Part shown: piece after piece, positions 29,001 through 37,572 of the stretch
Layout: each line of letters starts with the position of its first letter
Numbering within the stretch: position 1 is the first letter of the stretch
DNA from: an uncultured Flavobacteriales bacterium
GTDB lineage: Bacteria; Bacteroidota; Bacteroidia; Flavobacteriales_E; Vicingaceae
Assembly (NCBI GenBank): GCA_913048175.1
Contig: CAJWVX010000006.1
Location: 1-49,826, forward strand
DNA length: 49,826 nucleotides
Direction: 5' to 3'
Translations under genes and position numbers: made by a program
The notes under the pieces: model-generated
Told to the model about the DNA's origin: nothing
The model's input: only the letters and a program-made list of their open reading frames with translations
The model's database searches: none

Positions 29001-29767
29001 TAAAGATGAACTATTACAAAACAACTTACAATACTTATTCATTTAATATAGGAGTTATCCGATTTTTTTGGAAAAAAAGTAGCTTTTCTATTAATAGCAA
29101 ACTTGAGCACAACACTTCACAAATTGGAAAAAATTCTTTAGTAAAGAGCCAAAATACTCTTGACAATAATTTCATCTCAGGAACTACTCGTAATAATATA
29201 TTAATCTCATCAGCCAATTTAGAAATAGACTTTAGAGACAAAAAAGATCTTCCTGAAAAAGGAATAAAAAGTAGTATAAGCTATAAAAATGGTCTATTTA
29301 CAACAGAAAAGAATAATTCCTATCATATATTAACTGGAAATTTAGAACATTTATTTACCGTATACATACCTTCTCCAGTAACTTTAGGATTAAAGTCTGG
29401 TGGATCAGTTAGTAGTGGTAAAATTCCTTTTTACAAACTCAACTATTTAGGAAACAACAGTCATTTAAGAGGTTTTAGTAATAATAGGTTTACTGGAAAA
29501 TCTACACTTTTCGTAAATACCGAATTAAGAATTCAACTTAAAAATTTTACAACTACTTTTATACCAATTAAGGTAGGTTTTAAGGCATTCTTTGATAGCG
29601 GAAGAGTTTATTCTAGCTTTGATAAATCAGGGTTATGGCATAACGGATATGGAGCTGGAATTTATAGTGTTTTTTTAGATGAGCGATATACTGCAAACTT
29701 ATCTTTCGCATATTCTAAAGAGGAGAATAACTTAATTATATTTAGTTTAGGGAAATCTTTTAATTAG
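26087..29767 (+). CDS. Metallophosphoesterase-like, kinase-like central region and Omp85/BamA-like barrel fusion protein (copy 2)
   Basis: ATGA overlap with copy 1; homologous full length: IPGDRDWNNS, INTQWWNHP, FDILVNDFGKHEDNWKW...IPRDRDLVF, IDFRDKKDLPEKGIKS, LRGFSNNRFTGKSTLFVNTELR. Confidence 0.8.
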   Translation: MRNLITLFTILLLQLNAKALNRDSINYRIFNIGNIVDVKNKPDFAHSLKGLISSSSEPALLILNGDLIKKNKSNYLGYDSLNIFNMLKVFSTISNCKTMVIPGDRDWNNSGKHGLEKVNKLETLIEHKSLENVKWVLDNGCPGPILIELDSNLLFMAINTQWWNHPHDKPTSVDGLCKINTKKDFIIEFENALSESEDKNLIIAGHFPLVIQRKPSLKDFILPLPILGSFTASFHQNIGGHKDIVNDLFNSIRKKLLKKISLKQGVIYLSGHNYNTQIIKDEKNYFINNGLPNKSKNNRGINTALYSSNSPEIIEVVYYSNGKISSNIYSFINSKFQLKKEVPLYRSIHDSNQKKSIKNGNNLTPFNYSNKCCLSDVSNIIANKSDTSLFTSAGNYNARFIKKLFIGNHYRTSWNAIIEAPILNMDTTKGGLKAYNIGEGHQTTSVKMYGKDGYAYTFRSVNKDATRGLGGDLIKSLIARQLQDNVSMQHPYGGLIVSKLLDNTSILHAQPKLYMLPKSDNLGSFVEYEGLLGILEDHPKNPKKVNKTFANADKILRGHQLNKKLYENYNHKVDAKEYTKARVFDILVNDFGKHEDNWKWAGYKSDTGTIYRPIPRDRDLVFTKRDGILPWIADREWMLESGENFGYKIIDIKSLMWAARHPDRFLTNEMDKQDWLDASNYIKHQITDSVIHTSILALPKEIQSLSGSTIEAKLNTRIKELDRYTLQYYMLLAKQVDVTGSNKPEYFDILRNKDNSVDVSIFNIKKNSISLKGDKLIYHRKFNLDETKEIRIYGLGSIDVFNISGSAKKSIKLIIIGGDGADIIADYSKVNGINKLSKIYENNLNSQINLGTEARMVKTWNADLYDFQPSIFEYNRYTPIASASYSVDNGYKLGGGVQFTKKEKFGNIDFSAKHRFLLEASTQQNNIFHHYSRYHNMFRKWDLEFGTFLANHNNLTNFFGMGNNTEKNENLVKMNYYKTTYNTYSFNIGVIRFFWKKSSFSINSKLEHNTSQIGKNSLVKSQNTLDNNFISGTTRNNILISSANLEIDFRDKKDLPEKGIKSSISYKNGLFTTEKNNSYHILTGNLEHLFTVYIPSPVTLGLKSGGSVSSGKIPFYKLNYLGNNSHLRGFSNNRFTGKSTLFVNTELRIQLKNFTTTFIPIKVGFKAFFDSGRVYSSFDKSGLWHNGYGAGIYSVFLDERYTANLSFAYSKEENNLIIFSLGKSFN

Positions 29768-29800
29768 ATAATAATTTATTAAAAATAAAGTTTATATAGA

Positions 29801-30673
29801 GTGTTTATTCTACCTAAATATCTTTCCACTATTCTTGCTTTAGGATTCTGTTTGAACTTAATCGCTCAGAAATCTATCCATAAAAAGGATTGTGAGCGCT
29901 GTATACATGGAAAACATTCTAGTGAGAGTCCTTATACTGTTAATCTTAAATCTGAACTACCCTATATAGCTGCAAGTGCTGGATTATTAGGTTCAGGATT
30001 ACTAGTTAAGTCTATAAATGAAGAGAAACCTTTTACACTTGAAGAATTAAATAATTTAGATCTAAGTAAAATAAATAAATTTGATAGAGGTGCAGTTTTC
30101 AATAATTCATCTAGTGCAAGAGCATACAGTGATTACGCTTTAATGACAGGAGCATTATTACCACTTTATTTTTTATCCAACCACAATACACGATCTGATT
30201 TTATTCCGCTAATAATTATGGGTGCTGAAGTCTATGCAATTACAAGCACGTTAGCTTTAAATTCTAAATTTGCTTTTAACCGATCACGACCTTTGGCTTA
30301 TAACCCTGAATTTTCAGATAAATTCCGCATGGGTAAAACAAGCAAACTTTCTTTCTTTTCTGGACACACCGCTCAAACTGCTGGGTTTTCCTTTTTTATG
30401 GCAAAAGTTATTTCAGATTACCATCCCAATATGGCCACAGGTCAGAAAATCGGATTATGGTCTTTTGCAGTTTCACTTCCAGCTGTAACAGGGTATTTAA
30501 GAGTGAAAGGTGGTAAACACTTTAATACAGATGTTATTACGGGCTATGCTATTGGAGCTTTTCTTGGTTGGGCTATTCCACATTTGCATAAGAAAAAAGA
30601 AAGCAAACTTTCTATTGCTCCTTTTAACTATCAAAATTCTAGCGGACTTAGCTTTACGTTTAGATTAGACTGA
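29801..30673 (+). CDS. PAP2-family phosphatase
   Basis: GTG start; KFAFNRSRPLAY, SFFSGHTAQTAGFSFF, GYLRVKGGKHFNTDVITGYAIGAFLGW. Confidence 0.88.
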   Translation: MFILPKYLSTILALGFCLNLIAQKSIHKKDCERCIHGKHSSESPYTVNLKSELPYIAASAGLLGSGLLVKSINEEKPFTLEELNNLDLSKINKFDRGAVFNNSSSARAYSDYALMTGALLPLYFLSNHNTRSDFIPLIIMGAEVYAITSTLALNSKFAFNRSRPLAYNPEFSDKFRMGKTSKLSFFSGHTAQTAGFSFFMAKVISDYHPNMATGQKIGLWSFAVSLPAVTGYLRVKGGKHFNTDVITGYAIGAFLGWAIPHLHKKKESKLSIAPFNYQNSSGLSFTFRLD

Positions 30674-32686
30674 TTTTTGGTCTTCTAAAAAATGGTGGAA
30701 ATCAAACTGAGCTCTAACCTTATTTTTAGCTGTTGATTTTTTGTAAGGATTACTTTGTGTTTTATTTAAACTTCGAGCCTTAACATTATCTTTTAATTGC
30801 AAATTAATTAAGGTCTTAATCTCATTACTTAAACTTTTTTCTAAAATTGGAAAACCAACCTCAACTCTTCTACTCAAATTTCTTGTCATCCAGTCTGCTG
30901 AAGCTAAATACAGTTTTTCATCACCATTATTATTAAACCAATAAATTCTACCATGCTCTAAATAACGATCAACAATACTAATCACTTTAATATTTTTACT
31001 CATATCTTCCACTCCTGGAATCAGGCAGCAAATGCCTCTTACAATAATTGTAATTTTAACACCAGCATTGCTTGCTTCATATAATTTAAGGATCATTTGT
31101 TTATCCTGAAGACTGTTCATCTTTAAAGTCATCTTACCTACTCTACCAGCTTTTACATGAGCTATTTCATTATCAATTAAAGATTCAAATTGATTACGCA
31201 TATTAAAAGGTGCCACCAATAAATGTTTAAATGTGGGCGTTTTAATATTTCCTTTTAAAAATTCAAATACCTTATTTAACTCATTGGTAAGATCTGTATT
31301 CTTTGTAAGCAAAGCATGATCACAGTAGATTTTAGCTGTAGCTTCATTAAAATTACCTGTTCCAAAATAAGCGTAATCAACTAAATCTTTACCTTCTCTA
31401 CGTTTAATCAAACATATTTTAGAATGCACCTTAATTTCATCAAAACTGTATAAAACATCAATACCAGCAGCTTTCATTTTTTCTCCCCAATGCATATTTA
31501 GTTCCTCATCAAACCGAGCTTTCACTTCATTAAATACAGTAACCTTTTTACCCAATTCTTTTGCTTTGATTAAGGCTTTACAAACACGAGATTCTTCTGC
31601 TACTCGATATAAAGTAATATTGATTTCTTCCACCAAACTATCAGTAGCAGCTTCTTCAACAAACTCTAATACATGATTATAATTTTGGTAAGGAAAATGT
31701 AATACTACATCCTCTTTAGCAATCGTTTCAAGATAATTTTTACCCTCTAATTTTGGATGATTAATTGAATCGAAGTTCTCATAAACCATGCTTGAACCAG
31801 CCTTTACTGGCAAACCAAAAAAGTCGTTAAAATTATGGTATCGTCCTCCAGGGATAACTTCATTTTTCTTAACACCAAACTTCTTTCTAAAACCCTTCAA
31901 CAATGGTTTTGGCATTCTTTCATCATATAAGAAACGAGAAGGACTCCCTATATCTCTTTTATGAAGACTTGAACTTATTCTTTCCTCTATTGTTTCTGCA
32001 ATTTCTTCTTCTAAATAAAGCTCAGCATCTCTTGTTAGTTTAAGTGCATAGCATTCTGAACTAACAGGTTCTCCTACTAATTCAGTTAAATAAAGCCTAA
32101 GTACATCAGACAATTGAATAATAACTTGTTCTGACTCTTTACTCGGTAAAACGATAAATCGCTTCGTTTTATCCGTTGGAATATTCACTAAGAACTGATT
32201 CTTTAAATCACTCTCTATGGCTAGGTACAATCCCTTATTCTTAAGAAACTCTGTAGTATTCTCTGGTAATTTTTTAACTACTAATAATGATTCTACTTCT
32301 TTCTTAAAGTAAGCATCTAGATATTCTTTTTGCTCAACATTAATTTTTGTTTGGTCAATTAAATAAATTCCTTCTTTTTTTAATAAAGGAATTAATTCTT
32401 CTCTAAAAATTCTTCCAAATTCATCTTGTTGTTTATGAACTGTTTTTTTTATCTTCTTTAACAGCTTTTTAACGTTAACATCAGGCTCTAAACCTTGATC
32501 CTTTTGCATGGATAACACATGAATATAGGAGGCTACTCTAACTCTATAAAACTCATCTAAATTAGATGAATAAATAGCTAGGAACCTTAACCTCTCAATT
32601 AAAGGAACTTCTACATTAATTGCCTCTTGTAATACTCTATAATTAAAAGATAACCAGCTTAATTCTCTATCAAAATACTTTTTCAT
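30665..32686 (-). CDS. ppk1: Polyphosphate kinase 1
   Basis: MKKYFDRELSWLSFNYRVLQEA, LRFLAIYSSNLDEFYRVRVA, VHSKICLIKRREG...YFGTGNFNEATAKIYCDHALLT. Confidence 0.95.
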   Translation of the reverse strand: MKKYFDRELSWLSFNYRVLQEAINVEVPLIERLRFLAIYSSNLDEFYRVRVASYIHVLSMQKDQGLEPDVNVKKLLKKIKKTVHKQQDEFGRIFREELIPLLKKEGIYLIDQTKINVEQKEYLDAYFKKEVESLLVVKKLPENTTEFLKNKGLYLAIESDLKNQFLVNIPTDKTKRFIVLPSKESEQVIIQLSDVLRLYLTELVGEPVSSECYALKLTRDAELYLEEEIAETIEERISSSLHKRDIGSPSRFLYDERMPKPLLKGFRKKFGVKKNEVIPGGRYHNFNDFFGLPVKAGSSMVYENFDSINHPKLEGKNYLETIAKEDVVLHFPYQNYNHVLEFVEEAATDSLVEEINITLYRVAEESRVCKALIKAKELGKKVTVFNEVKARFDEELNMHWGEKMKAAGIDVLYSFDEIKVHSKICLIKRREGKDLVDYAYFGTGNFNEATAKIYCDHALLTKNTDLTNELNKVFEFLKGNIKTPTFKHLLVAPFNMRNQFESLIDNEIAHVKAGRVGKMTLKMNSLQDKQMILKLYEASNAGVKITIIVRGICCLIPGVEDMSKNIKVISIVDRYLEHGRIYWFNNNGDEKLYLASADWMTRNLSRRVEVGFPILEKSLSNEIKTLINLQLKDNVKARSLNKTQSNPYKKSTAKNKVRAQFDFHHFLEDQKSV

Positions 32687-32788
32687 ACTTTTTTTGGGAT
32701 GCTAACAACTCATTTTGTAAATTGAGTAATAATTACGACAAAATTACACCTATAATGTTTAGTAACTTTATACTCTAAAATTAAATAT

Positions 32789-33882
32789 TTGGATTCAAAT
32801 AACTCCTTAAAAAAGTCACTATTACTAATCCCAGACATAAGTGGATTTACAAAGTTTATAAATGAAACTGAAATTGTTCACGGGGTTCATATTATATCAG
32901 AGCTTTTAGAAATAATTATCAAAGAAAATACGATGGGACTTAAATTAGCCGAAATTGAAGGTGATGCTGTTTTGTTTTATAAGTACACAGAAAAACCAAC
33001 TCTAAAGGAGCTTTATGAACAGTGTAAAGACATGTTTCTTGCCTTCCATCAGCATATTAAATTATATGAAAGAGATCGTATTTGTGATTGTGGCTCCTGT
33101 TCTGGAACTCCAGATTTAACTTTAAAATTCATTATGGAGATGTTATAGAAAGGAATATTTTAGGGCATTTTCAATTAATGGGAGCCGATGTAACTACTGC
33201 TCATAAATTAATGAAGAATAATGTAGATAATGATGAATACCTCCTAATCTCAGAAAATTCTATCTTAAAAAATGACATGAGCAAAGTTCCTTCTTGGTTT
33301 AAACTACAAGCAAGTAGCATGAACTATGAGAATGTTGGAAAGATCAATTATCACTATGAGAAATTCACAGAACTACTGAATGAAATTCCAGAATTACCTC
33401 CAAGAAAAAAATTAATGGACGAACCCGTTCAATTTACAATTAGTTACTCTATGCCACATTCATTAGAATCTACATTTAAATTATTGAGTAGTCTAGAAAG
33501 AAAGCATGAATGGATTGAAGGTGCTAAGAAAATTAATTTTGATGAAATCAAAATTGAAAGAATAAGAACAACTCATGAATGTATTACTCCTTTAAATAAA
33601 TTACACATTGAAACTACTATTATTGATAAAAAAGGGAGTAATAAAATTTTTGGATAAGAAGCTGATGCAGTAGGTATTTTTCCTGCAGCAAACCAACTTT
33701 ATAGTTTAACAAAAATAGGAGATAATGAATGTAAAATACAACTAGAGGTACGTTTTAAATCGAGTTTATTCAATAATCTGATTTTTAAGAACCTATTTAA
33801 ATCAGGGCTTACAAAGTCTTTAAGAAAACTAGAACTGATATTAACTCATGATAGATCTAAACCGGAACATTTGATTGATTAG
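32789..33882 (+). pseudogene. DUF2652 (nucleotidyl-cyclase-like) family protein, disrupted by a frameshift and an in-frame stop
   Basis: SLLLIPDISGFTKFINETEIVHGVHIISELLE...LAEIEGDAVLFYKY in frame 1. A -1 shift at the A-run 33124-33127 (IHYGDVIERNILGHFQLMGADVTTAHKLMKN) and an in-frame TAA at 33655-33657 follow; the reading frame resumes (EADAVGIFPAANQLYSL...) to TAG 33880-33882. Confidence 0.75.
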
Positions 33883-35080
33883 ACATCATCATAAATACTC
33901 CGAAGAGAACTACTGAGACAATCATTCCATACATAAAAACAATATAACAGATTCTAAGGTAATTGTATTTTCTAGCTAATACAACACCAAGGAAATAAAG
34001 ATCTCGAATTAATGAACTGTAAAGATATTCTTTGTCTTTCATTATTTCTTTCATTCCCCATTCGTAATCTTTCAATTCCATTTTATGAAAATTTCCAAAA
34101 AACAACAAATTAGCTTTTCTATTTTTTACATCTTCGGTAGAAAATTTACCTGCAAGAATTTTTGGTTTAGTAGAAAGCGTAGCTAAGACTATAGTAATTA
34201 AACACACTACTAGCATAAATACACTTGGAATCATTAACTCAGGATGCTTATCAAACTTTGAAAATAATGTGGATATTATTATCGATAATATAAGCGCATT
34301 AATACTCAACATTATATTCGCCTTATTATCTGCTATTGCACTCAACTCCATATGGTTTTTAAGTGCTGTTCTAAACATTGTTTCAATTCCCTTTTCAGGA
34401 ACTTCAGCTTTTTGAGTCTTTAATTTTAATTCTTTTTCCTTTAATTGGTTTTTCTTATCAGCACCTTTATCTTTAGTCTTAAGCTTCTTTAATTCGTCAT
34501 GTTTTCCAATTAAATTACTAATCTTTTGCTGATTGTATTTTAAAAAAGCCGTTTTAGTGTTGTATTGATGTCCACTTAAAAAGGCAATTTCTTGTTCTAA
34601 CCATTCAACATCACTGTCTACTTTACCAATACAACAGCCCCATTCTACTCTTAAAAGTTTAGAACGATCTTCATAAAATTTAGAGCCTAAACCATACATA
34701 TCTGCATCACATAGAATCTCTTCTAAAATAGAATTAGGTTCAACTCCCATTTCGGTAGCAGCAATACAGATTTCAATCTGCTTTATTTTATCTTTAGAAT
34801 AGTTGTTTTGAATTAGAAATTCCTTAGCAACTTCTATACTTTTTTCCTCATGTTTTTTAAGAGTGGTTAAATATCCCACATCATGAAAGTAAGCTGCTAG
34901 TAAAACAACTTCCTTATCTTCTTTAGACAATTTTTCTCCATCACAAATTAAATCTGCAGACTCTACAACATCATGTGTATGTCTATAATCATGAAAGGCT
35001 AATTTAGTTGTATCAGATTTTTTGAATAAATCAAAAACAAAATCTTCTGATAATTTTAATATATCTTTTGAATTACTCAT
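33857..35080 (-). CDS. HD-domain protein with C-terminal DUF5706 (Pycsar effector PycTM-like) membrane domain
   Basis: HD motifs FHDYRHTHDVV...AAYFHDVGY...HEEKS...CDADMYGLG; C-term FRTALKNHMELSAIADNKANIMLSINALILSIIISTLF, further TM segments. Confidence 0.85.
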   Translation of the reverse strand: MSNSKDILKLSEDFVFDLFKKSDTTKLAFHDYRHTHDVVESADLICDGEKLSKEDKEVVLLAAYFHDVGYLTTLKKHEEKSIEVAKEFLIQNNYSKDKIKQIEICIAATEMGVEPNSILEEILCDADMYGLGSKFYEDRSKLLRVEWGCCIGKVDSDVEWLEQEIAFLSGHQYNTKTAFLKYNQQKISNLIGKHDELKKLKTKDKGADKKNQLKEKELKLKTQKAEVPEKGIETMFRTALKNHMELSAIADNKANIMLSINALILSIIISTLFSKFDKHPELMIPSVFMLVVCLITIVLATLSTKPKILAGKFSTEDVKNRKANLLFFGNFHKMELKDYEWGMKEIMKDKEYLYSSLIRDLYFLGVVLARKYNYLRICYIVFMYGMIVSVVLFGVFMMMSNQSNVPV

Positions 35081-35091
35081 TCTCTTATAAA

Positions 35092-37473
35092 TTATGACTG
35101 AATCTCTTTTATTAACTCATCCATTGCTTTAGCAGATTGTTTCTCATGATCATCTTGATAGATTATTTTAACTCTCAACGCTTTTAATCCAGAAACACCT
35201 TGTAAATCTTCCAATTCTAATTCTTCAATCTTCCCAAAGATATGCTTTGATTGTAGAAATTTCAAATATTTTCTATATTCTACTGCTTCCCTCTCCTGAG
35301 AATAAACAATAGAGAGCTTTCCTGGAACTGTAATTCGCTGATCTGTACACTTTATATGAGCTTTATCTATTCTTTTCTTAATAATAGCATACCGAATATT
35401 GTAAGCTCCATCCACATCAAATTGCTTCTCATCCATTCTAAATCGAATTGCCAATGGATTACTATGTACTAGTATCATTGAAGCAATTTCCAATTTATAA
35501 TCCATATTAGTTAATGCTAATCGAGCCACATTCTCCATATCATACATCATTTGCAATTGCCATAAACGTATATTATCTAAGTATAACTTATCATATATTT
35601 TATTCTTAACCAATGATTGACCTATGTAAATATTGTGCTCTATTCCATCTGTTTTGTAACGTTCAAAATAATGTGGAAACATATTTTGAGCTTCTTCCTG
35701 ACCATTATCAATAAATTTAGCCAACTGATCATTTAAAAAAGTTACACTTGTTTCATATGATTTCCTTTTTTCATAAACTACTTGCAATTCAGGATCAAGT
35801 CGATCCATATAGGTCTTAATCTGATCAGACAATTGATTATTGATAGCTTCAATATGAGTAAATGTTGGGTAAATATCTTTTTTAAGAAATTCTAAAACAC
35901 CAACTTCATCTCCAGCCTTTAAACCGTTTTTAACGCTAGTAAAAAACTCATTTACTCTAAATATAAGTTCCTCATATATTGGTAGCTTTTCTATTTTTAA
36001 AGCCTCCAATAAAACATTTTTAGCCAAATTAAGTTGAGTTAATAAATCCTCCTTTATAGTCTCATTTCTTGCAACAGATGATCCTTTAATATCTGCTTGT
36101 CCAAAAAGTGGTTGAACATTTTCAAATACTATTTCCTCTAGCTTAACTCGTTCTGATTTCTCTTCAGTTTGATTGATAAACTTACTAGCTGCATCAGTAA
36201 ACTTCCATTTTACAGTAGGATGTATTGCTGTATAATGCTCTTGAATAGATGCCTCTATAGTATTCTCCATTTCTTTTGATGCACGTTCAACAGCATATTG
36301 AAACATTGGAATAATATCGCTCAACTTTTGCAAGTTAATAGAATTTAATTCAAAAGCTCTTGGAGATGCAATTTCTAAAACAGCCAAATCAGAATTTCCA
36401 CTTGCTTGGATCGGTATTAAAATGATACTTTGAATGCCTTTTTCAAGCAGCCGTTTAGAAAAAGGAACATTGTTAGATAACTCAGCATATTTATTAACAT
36501 CAGAAATTGCTACTGACTTTATCTCATCAAATACATTTCCTAAAAGACCTTTGCAATAAAAATAACTATTTTCAACTTCTTCTTTATCCTCAAAAATGAT
36601 ACTCGCAGTTTTCTTTATTTTTGCATTATCAGTGTTACCTTCAGATATATCAAATATCGTAAAGCCTAATGATAGATCATCTATATCATAAAACTTTCTA
36701 ATACTCTGCTGAAGTTCTTCAATCATTTTATCTTCGTCTCCTTTTAATAAGTTGGTTCTTATTTCCGAGATAGATTCATCTGCTGTAACATCAAATAAAT
36801 TCATTATTCCAAAACCTTTAAAAAGGTAACTTCCTTGAGGAAATTTCTCTCTCCATACATCTAAATTATCAAAACTATTAATCAGTAACTTAAAGTCTTC
36901 ATCAGTTATTTCTGGGGCACTATCAGTCTTTTCAATACTTGCCATGTCAGCATTAAAAGCAACACGATAGTTTAATTCATTACCTTTTTTATTCGGTATA
37001 TTAAAATAAAATGGTCTTTTAAGATCAACAAACTTACCGTAAACAACTCCCAAAATCATTATGCATGCATGAACGTAAATTAACTCCTCTTCTCTTTCAG
37101 ATATTGACAACTCAAAATCCACACCAGCATCTTTAATAATATTTCCAAATCTTTCTGAGTATCTAAATTGATTAAAACTAAAAGGTACAGATGCCGCTTT
37201 TATCTCATTCAAAGATAGTGCTTCAGGAAACAAAGGATCAACCATCAAATTAACCACATCTTTATGCTTATCTAACCAGTTCAAATCCTCAATACCATCT
37301 ATTAATTTAGGGTATTTCTTTACTGCTGCAACCATCTTTGTTGCTAAAGAATGATTTACATGATCCGTATATTTTACTGATGCATATTTACTGTATATAT
37401 TATAAATTTTATCAAAACTGATTTTAAATTTTAATGGTAAACCGGAATGTAGTCTGTTTTTATTGGCCAACAT
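35092..37473 (-). CDS. 793-aa cytosolic protein with probable GAF-like domain
   Basis: CKGLLGNVFDEIKSVAISDVNKYAEL...KGIQSIILIPIQASGNSDLAVLEIASPRAFELNSINLQKLSDIIPMFQYAVERA looks GAF-like; no TM. Ends just upstream of the HD-DUF5706 gene on the same strand. Confidence 0.65.
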   Translation of the reverse strand: MLANKNRLHSGLPLKFKISFDKIYNIYSKYASVKYTDHVNHSLATKMVAAVKKYPKLIDGIEDLNWLDKHKDVVNLMVDPLFPEALSLNEIKAASVPFSFNQFRYSERFGNIIKDAGVDFELSISEREEELIYVHACIMILGVVYGKFVDLKRPFYFNIPNKKGNELNYRVAFNADMASIEKTDSAPEITDEDFKLLINSFDNLDVWREKFPQGSYLFKGFGIMNLFDVTADESISEIRTNLLKGDEDKMIEELQQSIRKFYDIDDLSLGFTIFDISEGNTDNAKIKKTASIIFEDKEEVENSYFYCKGLLGNVFDEIKSVAISDVNKYAELSNNVPFSKRLLEKGIQSIILIPIQASGNSDLAVLEIASPRAFELNSINLQKLSDIIPMFQYAVERASKEMENTIEASIQEHYTAIHPTVKWKFTDAASKFINQTEEKSERVKLEEIVFENVQPLFGQADIKGSSVARNETIKEDLLTQLNLAKNVLLEALKIEKLPIYEELIFRVNEFFTSVKNGLKAGDEVGVLEFLKKDIYPTFTHIEAINNQLSDQIKTYMDRLDPELQVVYEKRKSYETSVTFLNDQLAKFIDNGQEEAQNMFPHYFERYKTDGIEHNIYIGQSLVKNKIYDKLYLDNIRLWQLQMMYDMENVARLALTNMDYKLEIASMILVHSNPLAIRFRMDEKQFDVDGAYNIRYAIIKKRIDKAHIKCTDQRITVPGKLSIVYSQEREAVEYRKYLKFLQSKHIFGKIEELELEDLQGVSGLKALRVKIIYQDDHEKQSAKAMDELIKEIQS

Positions 37474-37559
37474 AAATTTATTTTACATGTATAGACATAC
37501 AAATTTACTTAATTTTTCACTCTCTCAAAATCATATTGAATACAGAATTCAAAAAACAC

Positions 37560-37567
37560 TATATTTG
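37560..37567 (+). promoter_or_regulatory. -7 element (TATATTTG) of the cyclase gene, 5 nt before the ATG
   Basis: TATATTTG at 37560-37567; TTGA about 20 nt upstream (37536-37539). Confidence 0.5.
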
Positions 37568-37572
37568 AATAA

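Noticed and set aside
30270-30488. 72-aa ORF within the PAP2 gene
   Set aside because: Out-of-frame shadow over conserved PAP2 motifs.
33088-33657. Separate 189-aa gene
   Set aside because: It is the shifted continuation of the DUF2652 gene, not an independent start; merged into one pseudogene call.
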